DNA of 64,000 nt. Source: Clostridiales bacterium (lineage in GTDB: Bacteria > Bacillota > Clostridia > Oscillospirales > Acutalibacteraceae). The first letter of the stretch is position 1. Each line of letters opens with the position of its first letter. The DNA lies in the NCBI GenBank assembly GCA_019422525.1, contig JAHZDE010000003.1, forward strand, positions 1 through 64,000. Reading direction: 5' to 3'. The translations under genes and the position numbers were made by a program. Shown here piece after piece: positions 57,752 to 64,000 of the stretch. A model generated the notes under the pieces. That model saw only the letters and a program-made list of their open reading frames with translations, ran no database searches and was not told the origin of the DNA.

Positions 57752-58396
57752 GTGGAAACAAAGGGCGTAACCTGCAAAATCCCGCTGGATCTGCATAACC
57801 AAATCAGCGAGGAAATCAGGGAAACAGAAAGCACGATGAGCAAATTCATCGAAATGATCATCCGGGAACATTATGAGAAAGGGGCCAACAGAATTATGGA
57901 AAAAGGAAGAACATTAGCATTTCAGGTGAGCGAGGAATTGTTCCAGAGGGTAAAAGAATACCTTGAAAACTACGAGAAAGCCTATCATCGCCGCCTCACC
58001 CAAAAGGAATTCGTGATTGGACTGATCGAACAGGCGCTGGAAGAAGCGGAAGAAGAATTTGAAGCCGCCAGAGCAGCTGAACACGAGGAACAGGCTGAAA
58101 ACGGCTGGGAAGCCGCAGAAACCGCTGAAAGCGATGAGGACGAGGAAGTACCCGATGACGAGGAATCAGAGGACTGGGACGAAGAAAATGGCGAAACCGA
58201 GGGACTCAGTGCTGATGAAGAAACAACCGGGAACAGCTGGGAACCTGCAGAAAACACCGAAACCGATGAGGGCGAGGACGATGAGGATACTACGCCGGAA
58301 AGCTGGAATCGGGATGAGGAAGAAGAAAGCGAGCCGGATGACGATACCATAGAATCCGGCGAAACCAATGAAAATGAAGATGAAACCTACGCATAA
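57752..58396 (+). CDS. Helical DNA-binding-like protein with long acidic tail
   Basis: 214 aa. The N-terminal 115 residues hold two short repeats with ribbon-helix-helix-like spacing: VTCKIPLDLHNQISEEIRET, STMSKFIEMIIREHYEKG, then LAFQVSEELFQRVKEYLENY and LTQKEFVIGLIEQAL. The last 100 residues are almost all Glu, Asp, Asn, Thr and Ser with repeated units of the type NGWEAAETAESDEDEE and NSWEPAENTETDEGED. The start is GTG 57752 with AAGGAG eight bases upstream. By position it could be the ParR-like adaptor of the upstream ParM; this is inference. Confidence 0.68.
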   Translation: METKGVTCKIPLDLHNQISEEIRETESTMSKFIEMIIREHYEKGANRIMEKGRTLAFQVSEELFQRVKEYLENYEKAYHRRLTQKEFVIGLIEQALEEAEEEFEAARAAEHEEQAENGWEAAETAESDEDEEVPDDEESEDWDEENGETEGLSADEETTGNSWEPAENTETDEGEDDEDTTPESWNRDEEEESEPDDDTIESGETNENEDETYA

Positions 58397-58408
58397 GACA
58401 GCCAGCAG

Positions 58409-58437
58409 CAGCCCGCAGAAAACTGCGGGCTGTTTTC
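58409..58437 (+). terminator. Terminator after the acidic-tail gene
   Basis: CAGCCCGCAG, AAAA loop, CTGCGGGCTG, then TTTT: a 10-bp perfect stem. Confidence 0.88.
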
Positions 58438-58570
58438 ATATATATTTCATTTCATCATGGGAAAGGGGCAATGTCCGTTGATTGTATATTAGTCTTTGCG
58501 ATTATTACAAAGGAGCGTGATATGAAAACGACAAAACAAAAAATATAGATCATGGAGTATCGGGAGGTGA

Positions 58571-59172
58571 ATGCCATCGATTGATCTGAAAGACCAATGC
58601 TTCGGCTGTGAAATTGAGATGACGGGACTCACCCGCCAGCAGGCAGCAGAAGCTGTGGCTTCCCTGTTTGGAACCAACGCTGTCCATTCCCGTTCTTCCC
58701 GTACCTACGATCCGTGGGAAGTGACCGATAACGAGGGGAAAACATGGCGGTTTGTTTACGACTCCAGTATCCATGGTTCTCATCGAACCGGGCGGCAGCA
58801 GGTTCCAATCGGTGATGGTGACTACAAGGTGGAGATGAATTCCCCAAAATTGGAGTACAGTGAAATGGGAAAACTGCAGGAAGTAGTCCGTACCCTGCGC
58901 CATGCAGGAGCTGTTGTCAATGGAAGCTGCGGTATGCACGTTCATGTAGACGCTTCCAAACATACTCCCAAGAGCCTCAAAAATGCCCTTTCCATTATGT
59001 ATTCCAAAGAGGATATCCTGTTAATGTAAACGAGAGCCGGGTGGAACGCTGGTGCCAGAAGGTTCGGGGACCGATGCTGGAGAAAATCCGCAAACTTCCA
59101 AGCAATACTACCATGGATCATGATACGGGCCACCAATCCACTCATTTTTTCACGATTACGCTCCTTCCTTAA
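58571..59172 (+). pseudogene. Amidoligase family gene, frameshifted and 3'-truncated
   Basis: The first frame (58571-59029) gives 152 residues, MPSIDLKDQCFGCEIEMTGL to SIMYSKEDILLM, with GCEIEMTG and GSCGMHVHVDAS typical of amidoligase_2 proteins of conjugative elements. After the TAA at 59027 the next frame continues the family sequence as NVNESRVERWCQKVRGPMLE to about NTTMD (59115), consistent with a small deletion of around ten bases. Beyond that the similarity stops and an unrelated short frame ends at 59172. Intact relatives are about 300 aa. It is clearly dead. Confidence 0.78.
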
Positions 59173-59184
59173 CAAAAGCGAGAA

Positions 59185-60648
59185 TTATTCCATTCCAATC
59201 TGATTCTGTTCCAGCCACGCAGCAACATCATCCGGCATGGAACTGCCACCTGAATAGTTGATGGCGAGCCCCTCTGCCATCACAGCATCCGGAGCCAGTT
59301 TAGCAATGGCAGTCTGACTCTGGCCCAGGCCACCGCCACCATGGCTGCAGAAGGGCAGAATGGTCTTTCCGGAAAAATCGTATTCCTCCAGGAAGGAAGC
59401 GATTGGCATGGGGATGGATGCCCACCAGTTGGGATATCCCAGGATGATGGTATCATACTGTTCCATATTTTCCACATGGGTGGAAAGCTCCGGACGGGCC
59501 CCTTCATTCTGATCCTGCTGTGCCTGATCCAACACCGTGTTGTAGTCCGAAGAGTATGGCTCTACCAACTGAATTTCAAAGAGATCAGCACCCGTCTGCC
59601 GCTGGATTTCTTCTGCAATTCCTTGTGTATTCCCGCTCCAGGAGAAGTAGGCAATCAGAATGCTCCCACCGTCTCCGCCGGTCAGGGTAGCCGCAGAACC
59701 TACAACATTTCCGGTACCGGCTACGGCATTGCATACTAACCGCAATCCCAGATTGTAGTTGCCGTTTTCTTGAGGCAGCGCTGCACGATAAGCACTGCGC
59801 AGATTTTTGGCAAAGTCATTCCAGCCGCCGCCGCGATATACCCGACGGGTTCCGGTTTCTACGCCTGTGGGGTCTGTCTGGGGTTCGGTATTGTAATCAC
59901 CGTAATAGTCCCAGACCCATTCGCCCACATTGCCGTGCATATTGTACAGTCCCCATGCGTTGGGGGAGAAGCTGTTCACCTCTACGGTGGTCTGCCGATA
60001 TACTCCCGGCTTTGTCTCCAGATTTCCCTGATTGAAGTAGTTATCCTCGATCATGTAGGGATAATCGCCCCAATAGTTAGCCTCCTCCGCGCTGATAGAA
60101 GTCTGGGTATTAAAGGGCGTTTCGGTTCCTGCCCGGCAGGCATATTCCCACTCGGCTTCTGTGGGAAGGCGATACCCGTCTGCGCTGCGGTCCCAACTGA
60201 CGCTGGTTCCGTCAATGGTGTAGACCGGTGTGCGGCCTTCCTGCTCGCTGCGAGCGTTGCAATACGCCACCGCATCCAGCCAGCTGATATTCTCTACCGG
60301 CAGGTTTTCGCCGCTGAAATTACTGGGGTTTTCGCCCATAACAGCTTCATATTCCTGCTGGGTTACCTCATAGGGGCTGATGTAAAAGTCGCTGACGGTT
60401 ACCTCGTGCTGGATTTCGTCTGCACTCCGCCATGCTTCTTCGTCCGGGCTTCCCATCTGAAAACTGCCGCCAGTGATTAACACAAACCCCTCCGGGGCCT
60501 CAACAGGCTGCGGCTGAGAGGAACTGACACTTTCAGACTGAGGCGGCTGCTCCGGCGGTTGTGAGGACGACGACTGCTCAGAAGATCCACACGCCGCAAG
60601 GGAAAATGTCAAAACGCCAGCCAGCAAAAGACACAACCATTTTTTCAT
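59185..60648 (-). CDS. Lipoprotein fusing an FGE/SUMF1-like domain to a flavodoxin
   Basis: 487 aa. Signal peptide with lipobox LAACGSS (Cys about 20), a Ser/Pro/Gln-rich linker (about 22-52), an FGE-sulfatase (SUMF1-like) domain (about 53-310: GGSFQMGSPDEEAWRS, VTQQEYEAVMGENP, GYRLPTEAEWEYACRAGTE, NMHGNVGEWVWDYYGDY, RVYRGGGWND) and a flavodoxin_4 domain (about 330-487: ILIAYFSWSGNTQGIAEEI, YPNWWASIPMPIASFLEEYDFSGKTILPF). Both domains are outside the cell, tethered to the membrane. The start ATG 60648 has GGAGG eight bases upstream. Last gene of the operon that begins beyond 64000. Confidence 0.83.
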   Translation of the reverse strand: MKKWLCLLLAGVLTFSLAACGSSEQSSSSQPPEQPPQSESVSSSQPQPVEAPEGFVLITGGSFQMGSPDEEAWRSADEIQHEVTVSDFYISPYEVTQQEYEAVMGENPSNFSGENLPVENISWLDAVAYCNARSEQEGRTPVYTIDGTSVSWDRSADGYRLPTEAEWEYACRAGTETPFNTQTSISAEEANYWGDYPYMIEDNYFNQGNLETKPGVYRQTTVEVNSFSPNAWGLYNMHGNVGEWVWDYYGDYNTEPQTDPTGVETGTRRVYRGGGWNDFAKNLRSAYRAALPQENGNYNLGLRLVCNAVAGTGNVVGSAATLTGGDGGSILIAYFSWSGNTQGIAEEIQRQTGADLFEIQLVEPYSSDYNTVLDQAQQDQNEGARPELSTHVENMEQYDTIILGYPNWWASIPMPIASFLEEYDFSGKTILPFCSHGGGGLGQSQTAIAKLAPDAVMAEGLAINYSGGSSMPDDVAAWLEQNQIGME

Positions 60649-60666
60649 TCTGTTCACCTCCGGTTT

Positions 60667-61455
60667 TTAGAAAATCCCAAGTTCAGAGATCCATGTTTCA
60701 ATCTCAGCCTGTCCATTGGCTACATCTCCCATGGGGATATGAAGCCCGTTTTCCATAACTACTGCTTCCGGCTCCAACTCCTGAATAGAGGAAATCGTCC
60801 CGGAGAATCCGCTGCCTGCGCTTGCAGCAAACGGGATAATGGTTTTTCCAGAAAGGTCGTATTCTTCCAAAAAGCTATACATCGCCATAGGCATGTCATA
60901 CCACCAGTTCGGGTATCCCAAGAAAATAACATCGTAATCCGCCATGTTTTCCACCTGCGTGGAGAGTTCCGGTCTTGCAGCAGCGCTTTTTTCTTCGCCG
61001 CCCAGATCAATCAGCTCGTCATAATTGACAGGATAGCTGTCTGTTGTCTGGATGGAAAACAAATCACCACCCACTGTATTCTGAATCATCTGTGCCATGG
61101 TCTCTACGTTACCCTGTGCATGACCATCCACCACCGTGATACTTGCCGAGGCGATAGCATCCACGTCAGCACTCTCAAAAGAGTCACCCAGGGAGCCATA
61201 CGGCCCACCGCCTTGAATAATCTCATCCAGTGTAGCGTCAGTATTGTCCAGGCGAGTAAAGTAGGCGATCAGGATGTTTTGATCAGTTCCGGTGCTTTCC
61301 GGCGGCGCTACACTGCTGTTCTCGCTTGTCTGTGAATTTTGTTCATTGGATTCCTGAGACAGACTCTGTGAGCTGCCCGGTTCACTTTGCCCTGAACATG
61401 CCGCCAGAAGCAACATGAGCAGAGCAGCTATGGATAATGAAATTGCTCTTCGCAT
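60667..61455 (-). CDS. Exported flavodoxin lipoprotein
   Basis: 262 aa. Signal peptide and lipobox LLAACSG (Cys about 20), a Ser/Gln/Asn-rich linker to about 58, then a flavodoxin_4 domain: NILIAYFTRLDNTDATLDEI, a 45-residue insertion (GGPYGSLGDSFESADVDAIA region), then VETMAQMIQNTVGGDLFSIQ, YPNWWYDMPMAMYSFLEEYD and KTIIPFAASAGSGFSGTISS. Related to the flavodoxin half of the next gene. FMN outside the cytoplasm suggests part of an extracytosolic electron path. AGAGGATAGT precedes the ATG. Confidence 0.83.
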   Translation of the reverse strand: MRRAISLSIAALLMLLLAACSGQSEPGSSQSLSQESNEQNSQTSENSSVAPPESTGTDQNILIAYFTRLDNTDATLDEIIQGGGPYGSLGDSFESADVDAIASASITVVDGHAQGNVETMAQMIQNTVGGDLFSIQTTDSYPVNYDELIDLGGEEKSAAARPELSTQVENMADYDVIFLGYPNWWYDMPMAMYSFLEEYDLSGKTIIPFAASAGSGFSGTISSIQELEPEAVVMENGLHIPMGDVANGQAEIETWISELGIF

Positions 61456-61464
61456 ACTATCCTC

Positions 61465-62322
61465 TTAACTTTCTAACACCACACACTGGTTTGCACGGGA
61501 AGCAAATACCCGTTCAAATTGCGAGCGGCTATATTCGATAAGGCCAGAAATCGGGTCAGCTATGGTTACAGTATCTACCGTATATCCAATAAGCACAGCT
61601 CCATGATCGTTTGTGCTCCAATCCACATAATCGCCGTTTTCTGTATACCATCCCTCCGGTGTTCTTCGATCTTCCATTCCAATGGTGACCCACACCATAA
61701 CAGGTGTATCCCGGCTTACCAGTTCATATAGTTTCTCGGCAGAAGCACCGCTTTTATCAATGGCTTGAAAAGAACTGTTCTGGTCCTGCAAGTACCCATT
61801 GGAAGCTGTTAAAATTGCCTCTGCCCCACAAATATATCCAGCTTCTGAAAATGGATCGCCAACAAAAAATTCTCTCAAATCGCTGCCATAAAGGCGTCCA
61901 TCTTTTCCATAATGCAAATTTGAAGATACAGTCGGCAGGTACTGTGAAGCCATAACTTCTTTGGAGACCGGATATCCATAGTAGTGAAGAACCATAGTCA
62001 TTGCAGTAATCTCGCACCCTGTGGGGAGTTCAGGCATTTGATAAATAAGCGGAAAATCCTTTATTAGGTGTTCTTTCGGCAATAATATTCCTTCAGGCGC
62101 TTCTGATCCGAATTCTGCTGAAACATTGCTCTCTACTTTTTCTGCTAAGGGTTGAGGCGTTGCGTAAGCCACCTGTCGTGTTTCGCAAGTGTTCTTCAAC
62201 TCATGTTCTTCGACAGACGTTTTAGTCGGACTGTCCATTTCGGATATTGCCAGAGAAGTACAGGCAGAAAGGAAACATGCTCCAAAGACAATTGCCACCA
62301 GTATCCGCAAACGCCTATTCAT
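61465..62322 (-). CDS. C39-like peptidase family lipoprotein
   Basis: 285 aa. Lipobox FLSACTS (Cys about 21), linker to about 80, then a papain-like C39_2 domain: PLIYQMPELPTGCEITAMTMVLHYYG carries the nucleophile Cys, and the catalytic His is in STNDHGAVLIGYTVDTVTIADP. It would cleave peptides or link cross-bridges outside the cell. ATG 62322 overlaps the DUF362 gene stop region by eight bases; the ribosome binding site is weak, so coupling is likely. Confidence 0.8.
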   Translation of the reverse strand: MNRRLRILVAIVFGACFLSACTSLAISEMDSPTKTSVEEHELKNTCETRQVAYATPQPLAEKVESNVSAEFGSEAPEGILLPKEHLIKDFPLIYQMPELPTGCEITAMTMVLHYYGYPVSKEVMASQYLPTVSSNLHYGKDGRLYGSDLREFFVGDPFSEAGYICGAEAILTASNGYLQDQNSSFQAIDKSGASAEKLYELVSRDTPVMVWVTIGMEDRRTPEGWYTENGDYVDWSTNDHGAVLIGYTVDTVTIADPISGLIEYSRSQFERVFASRANQCVVLES

Positions 62323-63385
62323 CAATGTTCACCAGCTCATAGGTACGGCTCCCCAGACCAATGGCCTGAGCGTGTTCCAGTGTATGTAAGCCGTTGCGAG
62401 ACTCCATCCGCTGGATAAGCGATGCGCCATCTTCTGCTTCGTAAACCAGATCCACACAAGCCTGATCCAGTGCAACAGGGTCGTAGGACGCCAAAATTCC
62501 GATGTCGTGCATATCTGGTTCCGCAGGGCTGCCATCGCAGTCACAGTCCACGGAAAGGCGGTTCATGACATTGATGTAAAGAATATTGCCATCCAGTGCT
62601 TCCACGACGGATTTTCCTGCTTCCGCCATGGATTCCAGGAAGGCGTCCTGATCGCCACCCCACATACTTCCCCCGGTGCCGCCGGAATGGATATGGGCTT
62701 TTCCTTCGGAAGAAGCAATGCCAATGGAAATGTTCTTAATGGCTCCACCGAACCCGGCCATGGAATGACCCTTAAAGTGGGAGAGAACCACGAAATAATC
62801 ATAGTTGGCGAAATTAGCTCCCACATAGTTTTCAGTCAAATTGGTTCCGCCGGTCACCGGAAGGGTCATGGAGCCATTTTCGTCCATGATGTCTACATCG
62901 GCAATGGCGGTATAACCGTGATCTTCCGCCACTTGATAATGCATGGCTGTGTTGGAGCGGGAGCCACCATAGGCGGTGTTACACTCCACAATGGTGGGAT
63001 TTTCAAAGGATTGTACCAGATCCCCAATCAGATCCGTGCGAAGATAATTGCTGCCCGGCTCACCCGTGGAGAGCTTCACCGCAATATTTCCCTGGGGATT
63101 GGCTTCAAGCGCTTCGTAGATAGCAATCAAGCCCTCTGAACTGATGTCTGTCGTCATGTAAACCACCGGATCACCGTCAGAGGTTGATTCCTCACTTTCT
63201 GCCTCAGAGGACGACGAAGGCTCGCTCATCTCCGGCTGATTTTCTTCGCCTTGCTGCGGAGAACTGGACGGAGCCTGCGAATCAGATACTATTTCAGACT
63301 GCTCAGGCGAGTTTCCCGATCCACAGCCTGCCAACACTCCTGTCAGAAAAACCAAGGACATACAAATGCTGAGAATTTTCTTCAT
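62315..63385 (-). CDS. DUF362 domain lipoprotein
   Basis: 356 aa. Signal peptide with lipobox VLAGCGS (Cys about 21), a Ser/Glu/Pro-rich linker to about 72, then a DUF362 domain: VAVKLSTGEPGSNYLRTDLI, VECNTAYGGSRSNTAMHYQV, VLSHFKGHSMAGFGGAIKNI and the C-terminal HDIGILASYDPVALDQACVDLVY. No ferredoxin cysteines follow the domain. DUF362 proteins often sit with flavoprotein or iron-sulfur electron carriers; the reaction is unknown. ATG 63385 overlaps the DUF4405 gene stop (ATGA). Confidence 0.83.
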   Translation of the reverse strand: MKKILSICMSLVFLTGVLAGCGSGNSPEQSEIVSDSQAPSSSPQQGEENQPEMSEPSSSSEAESEESTSDGDPVVYMTTDISSEGLIAIYEALEANPQGNIAVKLSTGEPGSNYLRTDLIGDLVQSFENPTIVECNTAYGGSRSNTAMHYQVAEDHGYTAIADVDIMDENGSMTLPVTGGTNLTENYVGANFANYDYFVVLSHFKGHSMAGFGGAIKNISIGIASSEGKAHIHSGGTGGSMWGGDQDAFLESMAEAGKSVVEALDGNILYINVMNRLSVDCDCDGSPAEPDMHDIGILASYDPVALDQACVDLVYEAEDGASLIQRMESRNGLHTLEHAQAIGLGSRTYELVNIDE

Positions 63386-64000
63386 CTTTTTCGCGTCTCC
63401 TTATTCCTTTTTCGACTGTTGCCTAGGTTCCTGAGCAGCCGTCCAATATAATGGGTCAGGAAAATACAAGTTCCCATCATAGCGAGATAGTCAAGATAAA
63501 ACAGCAACTTGGATTCTCCGAAATCAAGAAATACGAACTGTGTTTGTACCAGCATGTAGGTCAGCAGATTTCGTCTCAAAAAGGCCGTTACACCATATAC
63601 AGCGATTACCGCACTGACAAGAAACAGCACGACACTACGGACACGGGAAGATTCTTTGATTCGGAACACCTTCCTTGCAAGGCCGGTGAAAATCCCCCAA
63701 TGGATGCCCAAATGCAACGCCATTACCACAAAGCCCCAGTAGGAAGAAGCCATGTGCAGCAGTCGTGCCAGTGAAATCCCGCCATGAATATTCAGAAATA
63801 CAAACACATAATTGGAAAGCATGATTCCGCTGATCATCAGACAGATCATCGCCGCAAATACGGTAAGATCCAAAATCAGCTGAAAGATGCGAAAGGGTGT
63901 CTGCCTTCCACGGAACAGGGTTTTGTACCAATTCCAGTTAAGTATGTGATGAGCAATAAAGAGGACGAACATCCCTGCGCCTGCCCATTCATGGGCCACA
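63382..64000 (-). CDS. DUF4405 membrane protein, 5' end outside the window
   Basis: At least 205 codons with no certain start; the frame is open to the window edge. Four to five membrane helices with histidines in HEWAGAGMFVLFIAHHILNW, LLHMASSYWGFVVMALHLGIHWG, the arrangement of b-haem cytochrome-like DUF4405 proteins. Such proteins are common in gene clusters for extracytosolic flavin-based electron transfer. The first visible residues (AHEWAG) are inside the family domain, so the true start is upstream. It heads or belongs to the lipoprotein operon down to 59185. Confidence 0.78.
   Translation of the reverse strand, partial: VAHEWAGAGMFVLFIAHHILNWNWYKTLFRGRQTPFRIFQLILDLTVFAAMICLMISGIMLSNYVFVFLNIHGGISLARLLHMASSYWGFVVMALHLGIHWGIFTGLARKVFRIKESSRVRSVVLFLVSAVIAVYGVTAFLRRNLLTYMLVQTQFVFLDFGESKLLFYLDYLAMMGTCIFLTHYIGRLLRNLGNSRKRNKETRKR

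Larger units (their letters stand above)
56393..59172 (+). mobile_element. Decayed conjugative-element or plasmid fragment
   Basis: Four genes typical of Clostridia conjugative elements lie together: a ParM-like ATPase, a short protein broken by a stop, a protein with an acidic tail, and a broken amidoligase. The left edge coincides with the truncated esterase and the right edge with the truncated amidoligase near 59115. No integrase, relaxase or T4SS gene, and no flanking repeats, are visible, so it is a remnant. Confidence 0.65.

Overview
The window reads as the chromosome of an anaerobic, spore-forming Bacillota, class Clostridia, most likely Oscillospiraceae/Acutalibacteraceae. The evidence is reverse rubrerythrin with PerR, the sporulation genes sigK and spmA/spmB, a split B12-dependent methionine synthase, an AbrB/SpoVT-type regulator and strong AGGAGG ribosome binding sites. 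The family assignment is inference; no 16S is present.

Layout. 1-145: the start of a small cysteine-containing protein behind a sigma-K-like promoter. 353-2372: rpsB-tsf. 2415-6981: metF, a stand-alone MetH activation protein, metH lacking that domain, and a GNAT acetyltransferase. 7044-9161: iron alcohol dehydrogenase and a divergent DeoR regulator with 10-bp-phased operator repeats. 9487-10591: perR and reverse rubrerythrin. 10612-16709: sigK, cut in two by a 5,399-bp skin-like element. 16795-25269: a PLD-ATPase fusion, then PadR, flavodoxin-like, EamA, PNPOx, flavin reductase and cysteine desulfidase genes. 25419-38070: a 12.6-kb exopolysaccharide operon. 38240-40840: a PQTG-type surface protein, spmB-spmA and an AbrB-like regulator. 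40889-44259: PepV-like dipeptidase, Imm5-like protein, a P-loop ATPase and initiator tRNA-fMet. 44748-50058: lysS, a TSCPD protein and a MerR regulator with a MATE pump and an old-yellow-enzyme. 50393-56392: a BmrR-like regulator, several esterases and a second MATE pump. 56397-59172: a decayed conjugative-element or plasmid fragment. 59185-64000: an operon of exported lipoproteins (FGE-like/flavodoxin fusion, flavodoxin, C39 peptidase-like, DUF362) and a DUF4405 membrane protein.

The most notable object is the skin-like element. The 5' part of sigK (read on the minus strand from 16709) runs up to a 13-bp core, GATACATAGCTGC on the plus strand, at 16078-16090. The same core lies at 10679-10691 next to the last 21 codons and stop of sigK. 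Joining the two restores an uninterrupted 232-codon sigK through the region 4.2 helix-turn-helix. The element carries its own large serine recombinase, a 50-aa coupled small protein, an orphan NADAR-type (DarT1-associated) antitoxin homologue, two unknown proteins and an esterase. Its inner ends form a 13-bp perfect inverted repeat around the core, as expected for an attP.

Regulatory logic visible in the sequence: two near-identical MerR-type promoters (19-bp spacer, CTTTCCCATTATGGGAAGG dyad) drive the TSCPD gene and the MATE-OYE operon on either side of the merR gene. A different MerR-type promoter follows the BmrR-like gene and drives the esterase-MATE cluster.
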